A stretch of 64,000 nucleotides of DNA from Pedobacter lusitanus (GCF_040026395.1 NZ_CP157278.1:4278001-4342000); one strand, 5' to 3'. Shown: positions 29,845 through 39,780, numbered from the stretch's first letter. Translations and numbers: made by a program. The notes: a model not told the origin generated them from the letters alone.

Positions 29845-30636
29845 TTAAAAGTCCTTATTCAGTAATTTTTCCAGCTCTCCGAAAGATACATTCATTCTGA
29901 CCCTGCCTTGTTTTGCATAAGCAATTTCGCCGGTTTCTTCAGATACGATTACTGCAACTGCATCAGTCGTTTCTGATACACCAATTCCTGCACGGTGACG
30001 CAGTCCAAATTGCGGAGGCAATTTATCATTATCGGTCAGCGGTAATATACAGCTGGCGCTTTTAATCTTATTTTCAGCAATGACAACTGCTCCGTCATGC
30101 AACGGACTGTATTTCTGAAATATACTTTCCAATAAACGTTTGGAGATTTTAGAATCAATCAGTTCGCAGCTATTGGCAAATAACTGATCATCGTAAAACT
30201 TGACAAATACAATCAAAGCCCCTGTTCTGGATTTTTTCATGCTTTTGCAGGCATCAATAATGGGCTTTATTCTTACCAGATTATCTCGTTCGATATCTTT
30301 ACTGCCAAATAAATAGCCCCACCACGCCTTGTTTTTTTGTAAAAAGGTATTCTTTCCAATCAGCAGCAGAAAACGTCTGATCTCAGGCTGGAAAATCACA
30401 ATCAATGCAATAATCCCAACGCTCATGAATTTATTAATGATAGAAGATAACAGACGCATATTTAATGCATCTACTACAAACCATAAGATCAGGATAATAA
30501 ACATACCCAGCAGTAAATTTACTGCCAGTGTGTTTTTAATCAGGTTGTAAGTATAGTAAATGAGGAAAGCAACGAACAAAATGTCCACTACATCCGTTAC
30601 AGTTATCGTTAGAAAATCAAAGTCAAAGCCTTTCAT
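29845..30636 (-). CDS. cdaA: diadenylate cyclase CdaA
   Basis: A 263-residue membrane-bound cyclase that makes c-di-AMP from two ATP. Three N-terminal membrane helices span about residues 10-80 (DILFVAFLIYYTY, AVNLLLGMFIILILWFV, FMSVGIIALIVIF). The DAC domain follows with DGA in SPLHDGAVVIA and RHRAGIG. I chose ATG 30636 (MKGFDFDFLTI); a TTG three codons earlier is possible. It lies 46 nt downstream of folP, an arrangement I recall from other Bacteroidota. Confidence 0.93.
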   Translation of the reverse strand: MKGFDFDFLTITVTDVVDILFVAFLIYYTYNLIKNTLAVNLLLGMFIILILWFVVDALNMRLLSSIINKFMSVGIIALIVIFQPEIRRFLLLIGKNTFLQKNKAWWGYLFGSKDIERDNLVRIKPIIDACKSMKKSRTGALIVFVKFYDDQLFANSCELIDSKISKRLLESIFQKYSPLHDGAVVIAENKIKSASCILPLTDNDKLPPQFGLRHRAGIGVSETTDAVAVIVSEETGEIAYAKQGRVRMNVSFGELEKLLNKDF

Positions 30637-30682
30637 TGTTGCCAAGTTAGGAAAATAATAAGAATCTGTTTAAAATTAGATT

Positions 30683-31540
30683 CTAGGATTGTTGCATTTT
30701 TTCGACAATTGCAATACACTCTGCTGCAGCACGCACATCATGCACTCTTAAAATAGTTGCCCCTTTTTGCAGAGCGATGGTATTAAGTACGGTAGTTCCA
30801 TTCAATGCCTCTTCTGCAGTAGTTCCCAGTAATTTGTAAATCATTGATTTTCTTGAAATGCCAACCAATACAGGCAGACCAAATATATTCAGGTTTTCCA
30901 GCTGACTAAACAACTGGTAATTGTGTGTTGTGTTTTTAGCAAAGCCGAAACCAGGATCCAGGATGACGTCCTTAATTCCCATTGCCTTTAAAACACTTAT
31001 TTTTTGTGCAAGATAATCCACTACTTCGAGCCCTATGTTTTTGTAAACTGGCTTTTGCTGCATGGTCTGAGGTGTGCCCTGCATATGCATCAGGATATAG
31101 GGAACGTCTAACGCTGCAACTGTTTCAAACATTTGTTCGTCCAGATTTCCACCAGAAATGTCATTGATTACATGTGCTCCGGCTTCAATACTTTCTCTGG
31201 CAACTTTGGCTCTGAAGGTGTCAATAGAAAGCTTCGCCTCGGGAAATCTTTTACTGATTGCAGTGATTGCCGGAATGATTCTTTTCAGTTCTTCATCTGT
31301 AGTCACCTCATCTGCTCCGGGACGGGAAGAATAGGCTCCTATATCTATAAAAGCAGCACCTTCATTCAGACAGGCTTCTGTCCGTTCCAGCGCAGCATCC
31401 ACAGAACTCATTCTGCTGTTGCTGTAAAAAGAATCAGGTGTTAAATTTAGTATGCCCATCACACAGGGGCGGCTTAAATCCAGGAGTTCACCTTTTAGGT
31501 TAAGTGTTATTTTTCGGTTTAAAAATGTATCTTTAGCCAT
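30683..31540 (-). CDS. folP: dihydropteroate synthase
   Basis: A 285-residue TIM-barrel enzyme joining p-aminobenzoate to hydroxymethyl-dihydropterin diphosphate in folate synthesis. The two family signatures are visible: MGILNLTPDSFY near the N-terminus and DIGAYSSRPGADEV, plus LDPGFGFAK and GISRKSMI. ATG at 31540 (MAKDTFLNRK) is preferred over two slightly earlier Met codons. It is divergent from the DUF1599 gene (85 nt) and probably shares a transcript with cdaA. Confidence 0.94.
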   Translation of the reverse strand: MAKDTFLNRKITLNLKGELLDLSRPCVMGILNLTPDSFYSNSRMSSVDAALERTEACLNEGAAFIDIGAYSSRPGADEVTTDEELKRIIPAITAISKRFPEAKLSIDTFRAKVARESIEAGAHVINDISGGNLDEQMFETVAALDVPYILMHMQGTPQTMQQKPVYKNIGLEVVDYLAQKISVLKAMGIKDVILDPGFGFAKNTTHNYQLFSQLENLNIFGLPVLVGISRKSMIYKLLGTTAEEALNGTTVLNTIALQKGATILRVHDVRAAAECIAIVEKMQQS

Positions 31541-31624
31541 CATTCTGTACAAAAATACAGTATTAAAATAGCTTTAAACTAAGAAGGCGTTTTAATTTAT
31601 CAGACTCTAAATATTTTAATTGTT

Positions 31625-32167
31625 TTGGCAACAAATACCTCACAAGAATTCGATTCAGTAATTGCGGTTTGCAAATCGCTTTTTTTAAAGAAAACCAAAG
31701 ATTATGGAACTGCCTGGCGCATTCTGCGTCTGTCCTCTATCACTGATCAGTTATTCATCAAAGCTCAGCGTATCCGTACCCTTGAAGAAAAAAAGGTTTC
31801 TAAAGTAGGGGAGGGTATTATTCCCGAATATATCGCAATCATCAATTACTGTGTAATTGCAATGATGCAAAGTGAAATGACAGAGAATGATCCAAATGAA
31901 ATGGAGCTTGGTGTAGTAGAAGCCCTGTTTGATCAGAAGGTAAAAGAAACAAAAGACCTGATGTTTGCTAAAAATCATGATTATGGGGAGGCCTGGAGAG
32001 ATATGAGAGTCAGTTCACTGACAGATCTTATTCTGATGAAAATATTCAGGGTTAAACAGATTGAAGATAATCTTGGAGAGACAGTAGCATCCGAAGGAGT
32101 TGTTGCCAACTATCAGGATATGTTGAATTATGCAGTCTTTGCATTGATCAGAATGGATGTAAAATAA
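31625..32167 (+). CDS. DUF1599 protein with internal duplication
   Basis: A 180-residue protein made of two similar halves. The first carries TKDYGTAWRILRLSSITDQLFIKAQR and the second NHDYGEAWRDMRVSSLTDLILMKIFR, each followed by a YCVIAMM- or YAVFALI-type helix. This is the DUF1599 family of Bacteroidota, with no established enzymatic role that I know. The start is TTG at 31625, giving MATNTSQEF; no in-frame ATG precedes the first conserved block. It probably heads the run with the DoxX-like, permease and aroK genes, which are all on the same strand with short gaps. Confidence 0.85.
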   Translation: MATNTSQEFDSVIAVCKSLFLKKTKDYGTAWRILRLSSITDQLFIKAQRIRTLEEKKVSKVGEGIIPEYIAIINYCVIAMMQSEMTENDPNEMELGVVEALFDQKVKETKDLMFAKNHDYGEAWRDMRVSSLTDLILMKIFRVKQIEDNLGETVASEGVVANYQDMLNYAVFALIRMDVK

Positions 32168-32196
32168 TATCAATAAATTAAAATAGCTGTAAAAAG

Positions 32197-33348
32197 ATGA
32201 ACAAAGCCGCGCTTAATTTTTCAAGAATATTTGTAGGTATACTTTTTATTTTCTCAGGTCTGATTAAGGCCAATGATCCACTCGGATTCGGATATAAACT
32301 GGAAGAATATTTTGATGTATTTCATATTCCGTTTTTAAGCCCTTTTGCTACCGGTATAGCTATTTTTCTTTGCGTACTTGAAATTGTTCTGGGTGCTTTA
32401 CTGCTATTTGGATTCTGGAGTAAAAAGGTAACTACCGGCCTGCTCGGAATTATTATATTTTTTACTTTTCTAACCTTTGTTTCTGCTGCTTTTAAAGTAG
32501 TTACATCCTGCGGTTGTTTTGGTGATGCCATTCCTTTAACTCCATGGCAGTCTTTCTCCAAGGATCTGATTTTACTGGTTCTGATTGTATATTTGTTTAT
32601 CAACCGGAATAAGATTTTACCGGTCACCGTAAACCCGGGTAAGCAGAAAATTGGTCTGATCGCCGTTGTCGCACTTTCAGTTATATTCAGTATTTATACC
32701 TATACCTTTCTGCCGGTACTTGACTTTTTACCTTATAAAAAGGGAGCCAGTATACCGGAGGCGATGAAAATTCCTGCAGGTGCAGAACCAGATTTATTTC
32801 TGATTATGTATAAGCTGAAAAACAAAGCAACAGGAGAGACCAAAGAAATGAGTGATAAAGATTATCTGAAGACAGAAATCTGGAAAGACAGTAACTGGGA
32901 GATTGTTGGTCAGCCGGAGCAGAAACTCATTAAGAAAGGCTATGAAGCTAAAATTAAGGATTTGGTTATCAGCGATGCTTCAGGAACTGATTATACCAAA
33001 GAACTGATAGAGAACCCATATTATAACATTATTATAGTTGCTTACAATCTGAAACAGACTAACGAAGATGCGATTGGGAAACTGAATGCAATGACTTTAG
33101 ATCTGACAGAGCAATTTAATATCCGTACTGTACTTCTCACGTCTAATTCTGCGCAGGATGCCGCGGTATTCAGTAAGAATCACAAATTATTTGCGGAGAT
33201 ATTTTATGCCGATGCTGTACCGCTAAAAAGTATGGTCAGGGCTAACCCCGGTATCATATTGCTGAAAAACGGGGTCGTGATTAACAAGTGGAGCTATCAG
33301 TCTCTGCCTTCACTGGAAAAATTAAAAGCCGCTTATTTCAATAAGTAA
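32197..33348 (+). CDS. BT_3928-type DoxX-like membrane protein
   Basis: A 383-residue protein. Residues 1-140 form a four-helix DoxX/MauE-like unit with a conserved TSCGCFGDAIPLTPWQSFSKD loop carrying a CxC pair that suggests redox chemistry. A fifth helix near 150-170 is followed by a 200-residue soluble domain, probably thioredoxin-like by its ending (PGIILLKNGVVINKW). I recall the family as BT_3928-like. It may handle electrons or disulfides across the inner membrane. Start MNKAALNFSRIFVG is well placed 29 nt after DUF1599. Confidence 0.8.
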   Translation: MNKAALNFSRIFVGILFIFSGLIKANDPLGFGYKLEEYFDVFHIPFLSPFATGIAIFLCVLEIVLGALLLFGFWSKKVTTGLLGIIIFFTFLTFVSAAFKVVTSCGCFGDAIPLTPWQSFSKDLILLVLIVYLFINRNKILPVTVNPGKQKIGLIAVVALSVIFSIYTYTFLPVLDFLPYKKGASIPEAMKIPAGAEPDLFLIMYKLKNKATGETKEMSDKDYLKTEIWKDSNWEIVGQPEQKLIKKGYEAKIKDLVISDASGTDYTKELIENPYYNIIIVAYNLKQTNEDAIGKLNAMTLDLTEQFNIRTVLLTSNSAQDAAVFSKNHKLFAEIFYADAVPLKSMVRANPGIILLKNGVVINKWSYQSLPSLEKLKAAYFNK

Positions 33349-33349
33349 G

Positions 33350-34408
33350 ATGTGGTTTTATGCGCTCAGGAAATTCTTCTATGGACTCGCAGTAATGGTG
33401 GGTGTAGTAGTTGTTGTATTTGTCCTGTTCAATATTCTGCCGGGAGATCCTGCAAGGATGACTCTGGGCCAGCGCGCGGATGTACAATCACTTGAAGCTG
33501 TACGTAAAGAATTCGGACTGGATCAGTCCAGGCCTATGCAGTTTGTGTTATTTATCAATGACCTGTCTCCGGTAGGTTTTCACGAGAATAATAAACAGGC
33601 ACAGGAAAAATATCATTATATCCCACTGATCAGTTTTTCAGCAAAGGTAATAGCATTGAAATGGCCTTATCTCAGACGATCTTATCAGACTAAGCGGGAA
33701 GTATCTTTAATCTTATCAGAAACTGTTCCCAATACATTTGTACTTGCCGCTACAGCTATGTTATTCGCTACATTGATAGGCGTCTTACTTGGAGTGTTAT
33801 CAGCTGTATATAAAGATAGCTGGATAGACCATTCTGTAAATGCTTTTGCCATTATGGGCCTTTCTGCACCATCTTTTTTTGCAGGTATTATTATCGCCTG
33901 GTTTTTTGGTTTTGTATTAGGACCTTATACCGGTTTAAACATGTCAGGAAGCCTGTATAGTTATGACCCCTTTCAGGGAGAGGTTATGACATTGAAAAAC
34001 CTGATATTACCTGTACTTACTCTGGGTTTGCGGCCACTGGCGATTATTGTACAACTGACCAGAACAGCAATGCTTGATATACTGGCGCAGGATTATATCC
34101 GTACTGCGCGTGCAAAAGGTTTGGGGCGCAGGGCGATTATCTATAAGCATGCCTTGAAAAATGCTTTGAATCCGGTTATTACGGCTATTTCGGGGTGGTT
34201 TGCTTCGCTGTTGGCCGGATCTTTTTTTGTAGAATATATTTTTGGTTATAATGGATTGGGCAGGGCAACGGTCAGAGCTTTGGAAATGTCTGATTTTCCG
34301 GTAGTCATGGGGTCGATTCTTTTTATTGCACTGGTATTCGTTGTAATTAATATTTTTGTGGATGTATTGTATGCCCTTGTTGATCCGAGGGTAAAATTGG
34401 ATAATTAA
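33350..34408 (+). CDS. ABC transporter permease, DppB/OppB type
   Basis: A 352-residue inner-membrane permease of peptide/nickel ABC importers. It starts with a typical first helix and NILPGDPARMTLGQRA. The EAA loop is present (RTARAKGLGRRAIIYKHALKNALNP) and the C-terminal helix ends VDVLYALVDPRVK. A soluble insertion of about 60 residues lies between the first and second helices. No second permease, ATPase or binding protein is adjacent, so partners must be elsewhere. It starts 1 nt after the DoxX-like stop and its stop overlaps the aroK start by 1 nt. Confidence 0.9.
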   Translation: MWFYALRKFFYGLAVMVGVVVVVFVLFNILPGDPARMTLGQRADVQSLEAVRKEFGLDQSRPMQFVLFINDLSPVGFHENNKQAQEKYHYIPLISFSAKVIALKWPYLRRSYQTKREVSLILSETVPNTFVLAATAMLFATLIGVLLGVLSAVYKDSWIDHSVNAFAIMGLSAPSFFAGIIIAWFFGFVLGPYTGLNMSGSLYSYDPFQGEVMTLKNLILPVLTLGLRPLAIIVQLTRTAMLDILAQDYIRTARAKGLGRRAIIYKHALKNALNPVITAISGWFASLLAGSFFVEYIFGYNGLGRATVRALEMSDFPVVMGSILFIALVFVVINIFVDVLYALVDPRVKLDN

Positions 34409-34914
34409 TGAAGATATTTCTGATTGGTTTTATGGGGTGTGGTAAAAGCACACTGGGAAGAAAGTTAGCTACCAAACTTGGTTATGATCTGATTGACCTT
34501 GATCACCAGATCGAAAAGAACACAGGTAGTTCAGTAGGAGATTATTTTTCTGCTCATGGAGAAGATGCATTCCGGAAGCTGGAAAGTGAGACATTAAAGA
34601 GCCTGGACTATCCTAAAAATTGTGTAATTGCAACAGGAGGGGGAACCCCATGTTTTTTTGATAATATTGACTGGATGAACGAGAATGGTACAACCATTTA
34701 TATCAAAATGGCTGCGCCAGCACTTGCTAAACGTCTGGAAAGCGGAATGGCCAAACGTCCGTTGCTACGTAACCTGACAGCTGAGGGTGTTGTCGAATTT
34801 ATTGAAAATAAACTGGCAGAACGGGAAGGGTTTTATAATAAGGCCTCTCTTGTATTGAGTGGAATTAGCCTTACCGCTGATGATATCCGTGCTGAAATTC
34901 TGGCCCGGAGTTAA
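34408..34914 (+). CDS. aroK: shikimate kinase
   Basis: A 168-residue P-loop kinase that phosphorylates shikimate in aromatic amino acid synthesis. Walker A is GFMGCGKST (7-15); DLD in LIDLDHQIE binds substrate, with FRKLE and ATGGGTP following. The lid region MAKRPLL is present. Its ATG overlaps the permease stop (TAATG), so translation is coupled. The 3' end overlaps the convergent thioesterase gene by 4 nt. Confidence 0.95.
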   Translation: MKIFLIGFMGCGKSTLGRKLATKLGYDLIDLDHQIEKNTGSSVGDYFSAHGEDAFRKLESETLKSLDYPKNCVIATGGGTPCFFDNIDWMNENGTTIYIKMAAPALAKRLESGMAKRPLLRNLTAEGVVEFIENKLAEREGFYNKASLVLSGISLTADDIRAEILARS

Positions 34915-35309
34915 TTATCTTCAGCAGCAAACTGCTCTTCTATAAATTTGATTTCCGTTTTACCGTGTGCAACAGGATTACCATATTCATCTACGTTGAC
35001 AAATACCATTCTGTCAATCGTTAAAATACTTTTACGGGTGATCTTGTTACGTACCTCACAGCGCATGGTCAATGAAGTATTGCCGAATGCAATCGCTGTG
35101 ATACCCATTTCTATGATATCGCCCTGTTTAGCAGAACTTACAAAGTTAATTTCGGATATATACTTGGTAACAACTCTTGGATTACCTAATTGAACAATAG
35201 CATAAATTGCTGCTTCTTCATCAATCCATCTCAATAAACTACCTCCGAATAAGCTTCCGTTGGGATTCAGATCTTCAGGTTTGATCCATTTTCTGGTGTG
35301 AAAATTCAT
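34911..35309 (-). CDS. acyl-CoA thioesterase, hotdog fold
   Basis: A 132-residue hotdog-fold protein of the YciA/BFIT type. The central helix and catalytic region read NPNGSLFGGSLLRWIDEEAA, with the Asp as likely catalytic residue. Substrate is probably a short or medium acyl-CoA. It lies downstream of truA on the same strand, 66 nt away, and may be co-transcribed. Confidence 0.88.
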   Translation of the reverse strand: MNFHTRKWIKPEDLNPNGSLFGGSLLRWIDEEAAIYAIVQLGNPRVVTKYISEINFVSSAKQGDIIEMGITAIAFGNTSLTMRCEVRNKITRKSILTIDRMVFVNVDEYGNPVAHGKTEIKFIEEQFAAEDN

Positions 35310-35375
35310 AACATTTAATTTTATGCAAAAATAAGGGTTTATTAATAGCCGAATCTCACCTTAGCGTAAATAATA

Positions 35376-36185
35376 TCAGAGTGTAATCCAGTTTGTATCA
35401 GCTTGTTTTTGAAGTACGGCAGAGAAATCAACTCTTGGAGGCAGATTCAGATAAGGATAAGTTACTTTTGAAAGATAAAGTCCCTGAGGGTGTGCCGGAG
35501 TAATCAATGCTGGTGTTTCTCTGCTGATCAGATGACTTTCAAATTCATCCACACTCATTAAACCTTTACCGATTTTTAAGAGCTGTCCCATAATAATACG
35601 GATCATCTTACCCAGAAAACGGTTAGAAGAAATCTGAAATCTCATTTTTTCTTCTTTTGCATCAACCATTAAGCTGGCAGAACGTACATAGCATAGCGTA
35701 TGTTCATATTTATCCGGGCTGGTGCAGAAAGCCCGGTAATCTTTGTATTGCGGGAGTAAAGCTACGGCAGCTTTCATTTTATCCCATTGCAGGTTCTGGA
35801 GCAGGTAATAAGAGCTCAGGCCATTTAAAAAAGGATCTTTATAAGTGTGAAGAAAATAGTCATACGCACGTTGTACGGCATCGAAACGGGCATGAGGCAG
35901 CCCTTCCATTGGTATAACATCATAAACAGCAATATTCATCGGCAAAAGTTTATTAAGCCTGAAAATCAGATCAAAATCCCATTCCTTTTCGATATCCATG
36001 TGGAAGAAAAACTGACTGGCATGCACCTGCGCATCTGTTCTTCCACATCCATTGATAAATATCTGTGTTTTAAAAATCTGGCTCAGGGCATTTTCTATCA
36101 CGCCCTGAATATTCAATACATTAGCCTGCTTTTGCCAGCCGTTATATTGTAAACCATTGTAACCGATGTGTACGAAATATCTCAA
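35376..36185 (-). CDS. truA: tRNA pseudouridine synthase A
   Basis: A 269-residue enzyme that makes pseudouridine at positions 38-40 of tRNA anticodon arms. The catalytic Asp51 lies in GCGRTDAQVHASQ. The second conserved block, RFLGKMIRIIMGQL, is present near 190. It begins 4 nt after the stop of the GH20 gene, so the two are co-transcribed despite unrelated roles. Confidence 0.95.
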   Translation of the reverse strand: MRYFVHIGYNGLQYNGWQKQANVLNIQGVIENALSQIFKTQIFINGCGRTDAQVHASQFFFHMDIEKEWDFDLIFRLNKLLPMNIAVYDVIPMEGLPHARFDAVQRAYDYFLHTYKDPFLNGLSSYYLLQNLQWDKMKAAVALLPQYKDYRAFCTSPDKYEHTLCYVRSASLMVDAKEEKMRFQISSNRFLGKMIRIIMGQLLKIGKGLMSVDEFESHLISRETPALITPAHPQGLYLSKVTYPYLNLPPRVDFSAVLQKQADTNWITL

Positions 36186-36189
36186 CCGC

Positions 36190-38157
36190 TTATCTTTTTC
36201 CTGCTCTTTTATTTAAATCATCAACAGATATAGTTAATAATCTGCCGATTGGCTGCTTACCTCTGTAGGTAATTACACGCATCTGACTTGCATCCTTAGG
36301 AATGGCCACTTTCTCTGCATACTTCGGATAAAATCTATCTGGTGTAGAATTATCAAAACTATAATAAATATCAAGTCCGTCAATTTCTGTAGTCAGTTCA
36401 ACCATTACCTGTCTGTCTGCAGTTCTGCCCGCTTTTACTATCGGATCATAAATTGCAGGCGAGTATTTTGTCTCGGCAATATCCATTCTATGGAAATGCT
36501 GTTCCATTTTACCGGTAAAATTAGTCCAGTTTTTCTTTTCTTTTGGAGACCACACTGATTCAGCTATGGCATAACCTCTGGGCCAGGTCATGTATTCTGC
36601 CTGGCGAATGTTATACACCTGTTCAGACCATAAATTGGCCTGTCCTCCTTTAATATATTTAGGATCCGCACCGGCCGGAATGGGATCAAATTCATAAGCT
36701 TTACCCAAACGTGTAGAAGCATATACTCTGGATTCCGAAACAGGATCTCCCTGCATCAGGTCAAGGTAATTAGTGCCCTGAGGACTCATCACTACTTCAT
36801 GTTTAGCACGAGAAGCCTCTATACCAAAATTAGCGTTTCTCCAGCTCATCACCGCTGCACTTGCAGGTACATCACCCATCATAATTTCATCCCAACCCAT
36901 AAACTTTTTGCCTTTCGACTCTACAATTTTCTGAACTCTCTTTTCAAAATATCCCTGTACCTGGTGCATATCTTTTAAACCTTCTTTTAACATTAAGGCC
37001 TTAATTGCATCGCTTTTTTGCCAGTAGTTGATTGGCGCTTCATCACCGCCCATATGAATATATTCAAAAGGGAATAAAGCTGCTACCTGTGTGATTACAG
37101 AATCCAGGAAGGTATAAACCTTTTCGTTAGCAGGACATAGGGTGTTATCTACCAGTGCAATCGGAGGCGCTCCTTTAGACCAGTCCATAATACGTTCTCC
37201 TGAGCGTACACGATAAGTTTCGGCGCCAGGTGTACAGGAAAGTTCCGGATAAGAAACAATAGCTGCAAGACTATGGCCGGGAACATCTATTTCCGGTAAA
37301 ATATCTACAAATCTGTCTTTGGCATATCTGACCAGTTCTCTGACATCATCCTGAGTATAGAAACCACCATAAGTACGCGGTTCATCAGGTCCGGGTACAC
37401 TGAAATTACCAAATTCACCTACCTTTTTAACATTCCAGGCACCAACCTCAGTTAATCTTGGCAGACCTTTAATTTCCAGTCTCCATCCTTCATCATCAGT
37501 CAGGTGAAGATGAAGCAGGTTGAATTTGTAGCGTACCATCGCGTCAATATATTGCTTTACCTCCTGTTTGGTAAAGAAATGGCGGGCCACATCGAACATT
37601 AACCCTCTCCAGGCCACACGCGGGTAATCAGTAACCTCTACACAGGGTATTCTCCATTTTACACCTTCCACCAACTCTTTGGATTCTATTTCTTTAGGGA
37701 AAAGTTGCAGTAAGCTCTGAACACCATAAAATAATCCGGCAGTTTGATTCGCTTTGATGACAATTAAAGCCGGAGTTACCGAAAGCTGGTAACCTTCATT
37801 TCCAAGTGTCGCATTCGGAGTAGCATTAAGGACTAATCTGATTGTCCCTGCTGCCTGTGTATGCGTAAATTCAGCTACAAATTTTCCGGTTGGAGCTGAT
37901 AGCTTTTCTTTCAGATAATCCACAACCAGTTTCATTTCAGGAGTTGCCAGAACAACAACTTTATCAGGTAAAGTGAAAGAACCATTGGTTTTTAACAAAG
38001 ATACAGGTTCAGGAATAATCGAAAATTCAGGTAATCTGCCGGAAGAAATTGCATTACTGTCTGTTACAGAAAAATTAGAAATTGAGGATCCCATTTGTTG
38101 ACTATATGTGCTTGTGTAAAAAAGAAGGCAGCATATAAAAGGTAAGAATTTATTCAT
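36190..38157 (-). CDS. GH20 beta-N-acetylhexosaminidase
   Basis: A 655-residue exported glycoside hydrolase that removes terminal GlcNAc or GalNAc. A signal peptide (start MNKFLPFICC, end TYSQQ) is followed by the GH20b domain (about 45-170) and the TIM barrel. The catalytic Asp-Glu pair is in HMGGDEAPINYW. The C-terminal part contains a chitobiase/beta-hexosaminidase-type end (DIYYSFDNSTPDRFYPKY). It could act on chitin fragments from the GH19 enzyme or on peptidoglycan, but the genes are far apart. It is upstream of truA in one operon. Confidence 0.94.
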   Translation of the reverse strand: MNKFLPFICCLLFYTSTYSQQMGSSISNFSVTDSNAISSGRLPEFSIIPEPVSLLKTNGSFTLPDKVVVLATPEMKLVVDYLKEKLSAPTGKFVAEFTHTQAAGTIRLVLNATPNATLGNEGYQLSVTPALIVIKANQTAGLFYGVQSLLQLFPKEIESKELVEGVKWRIPCVEVTDYPRVAWRGLMFDVARHFFTKQEVKQYIDAMVRYKFNLLHLHLTDDEGWRLEIKGLPRLTEVGAWNVKKVGEFGNFSVPGPDEPRTYGGFYTQDDVRELVRYAKDRFVDILPEIDVPGHSLAAIVSYPELSCTPGAETYRVRSGERIMDWSKGAPPIALVDNTLCPANEKVYTFLDSVITQVAALFPFEYIHMGGDEAPINYWQKSDAIKALMLKEGLKDMHQVQGYFEKRVQKIVESKGKKFMGWDEIMMGDVPASAAVMSWRNANFGIEASRAKHEVVMSPQGTNYLDLMQGDPVSESRVYASTRLGKAYEFDPIPAGADPKYIKGGQANLWSEQVYNIRQAEYMTWPRGYAIAESVWSPKEKKNWTNFTGKMEQHFHRMDIAETKYSPAIYDPIVKAGRTADRQVMVELTTEIDGLDIYYSFDNSTPDRFYPKYAEKVAIPKDASQMRVITYRGKQPIGRLLTISVDDLNKRAGKR

Positions 38158-38251
38158 AAAATGAAGAGGGGCTTGTGCTTAAGCAATTGGTAAAAGGTTG
38201 CAATTTAGCAATTTGTGGATAAATACGGGGCTTTCTGTGGATAAAATGTTA

Positions 38252-39649
38252 CTATTTAAGCGCATCCAGTACTTTGAAAAGTTTGCTGTTGATTCCGGTG
38301 CCAGAATAATTGTTAATATTGATAACAATTACGTATTTGCTGCCATTTTCTGCGGTATAATAGCCTGCAAATGCAGATACATCGTTAATAGTGCCACTTT
38401 TTAACTTCATCCCATTATATTCGGGCAGAGATTTATAAAAATCTGCAAACCAGTTTTCCTGCTGTACCTGGAAAAGAATATTGGCCATAGCCGATGTGGT
38501 TACTCTGGTAGCCGGAGAAAGTCCGCTTCCGTCAATAATGTTCAACGCATTTTTATCAAATCCTTTAGCTGCCCAGAACTTAATTTCTGCAGCTGCACCG
38601 TTACCTGTAGTCGGAGCTGTACCCGACTTCCATGCTATAGTTCTTAAAAGATGTTCAGCATATAAGTTAATACTTTTTTTATTGAGCCAGTAGACAATTT
38701 CAGGCAGGGCAGGAGAAGTTATGGTGCTCAGTTTTTGCTGCAATTCAGGTACGGGTAATTTCGCTGCAGATAACTGACGGGTAGTTACCGGTACTTCACT
38801 GACTTTGATACCTGCTTTTGTTAAAGTATCCTGCAAACGAAAAGCAGCTTCATAGGCCGGATCAGGAATTGCTGCTGCAATACCTTGTTTTTGTATATCT
38901 GTTGCCCAGGTTCCTCTCAGGTAGGCAGTATTTGATAAAGGAGGCAGGTATGCATATGCATGATCTCCGCTGCCGGCAGTGCCTGGTTTTAGCTCATTGA
39001 TAATAGTCAGATAAGGCATATCCGGTACTGTTCTGAGAACTGAAACCGGATTACCGGTACGCAGCTTAATGTCAAACTGATTTTCTCTCCAGCTTAAAGC
39101 CGAAGAGCCGGCACCATAATAATTGCCCAGATCCTGCCATAACCATCCATCCGGAGCAGACTGCGTACCCCAGAGACTATCATCGCCGATCACTCTGCCG
39201 TCAATTTTTTTGATCCCTGCAGCTTTGATTGCTGAAACCCACTGACTTAGAACAACGCCTTCTTTACTCTGTGCATAACGTGGCGAACCCAGGGTAGGAT
39301 CTCCACCACCAATAATGATAATATCTCCTTTTAATGTTCCATCAGCACTAATATTTCCGGTATATCCCATGGTAGTCTGGTATTGGAAATCTTTTCCTAA
39401 AATAGAAAATGCTGTTGCAGCCGTAATTGTTTTCAATGTAGAAGCTGTGGCAACACCGGTGTTTTCATTTTTAGCATAAAGTTGTTTACCCGTTTTTGCA
39501 TCTAAAACACAAATGGAAGTGATTGCATATTTAGTCTGCCTGTCTTCCAGTAAATTATTAAATGATTGTGTCAGTTTTTGAACGGGACTTTGTGCAAAAG
39601 TAAAACCGTGCGAAAGCACAAATAAGAATGCAATTGTTTTTTTTAACAT
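38252..39649 (-). CDS. dacB: D-alanyl-D-alanine carboxypeptidase/endopeptidase (PBP4)
   Basis: A 465-residue periplasmic peptidase of family S13. The signal peptide ends TFAQ. The active-site SxxK is in ASTLKTITAATAF; the third motif is KSG (KLKSGTIND). The second motif is normally SxN; here the corresponding region reads SSALSWRENQ, still Ser-x-x-x-x-x-Asn in appearance, so exact assignment needs an alignment. It trims or cleaves peptidoglycan cross-links. It is upstream of the GH20 gene by 94 nt. Confidence 0.92.
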   Translation of the reverse strand: MLKKTIAFLFVLSHGFTFAQSPVQKLTQSFNNLLEDRQTKYAITSICVLDAKTGKQLYAKNENTGVATASTLKTITAATAFSILGKDFQYQTTMGYTGNISADGTLKGDIIIIGGGDPTLGSPRYAQSKEGVVLSQWVSAIKAAGIKKIDGRVIGDDSLWGTQSAPDGWLWQDLGNYYGAGSSALSWRENQFDIKLRTGNPVSVLRTVPDMPYLTIINELKPGTAGSGDHAYAYLPPLSNTAYLRGTWATDIQKQGIAAAIPDPAYEAAFRLQDTLTKAGIKVSEVPVTTRQLSAAKLPVPELQQKLSTITSPALPEIVYWLNKKSINLYAEHLLRTIAWKSGTAPTTGNGAAAEIKFWAAKGFDKNALNIIDGSGLSPATRVTTSAMANILFQVQQENWFADFYKSLPEYNGMKLKSGTINDVSAFAGYYTAENGSKYVIVININNYSGTGINSKLFKVLDALK

Positions 39650-39704
39650 CTGTATCGGATATTTCTTTACAAATAACGGGAAAGCAAAAGACTAATAACA
39701 AAAA

Positions 39705-39747
39705 AATGTGGTGTTAATCCGGCATTTTACCAGATTAACACCACATT
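39705..39747 (-). terminator. terminator of asd
   Basis: A perfect 15-bp stem AATGTGGTGTTAATC/GATTAACACCACATT with a 13-nt loop, followed on the minus strand by a U-tract. It lies 33 nt beyond the asd stop. Confidence 0.85.
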
Positions 39748-39780
39748 CCGTATATAAATGAGGTCTGATGAAAAAACAGC

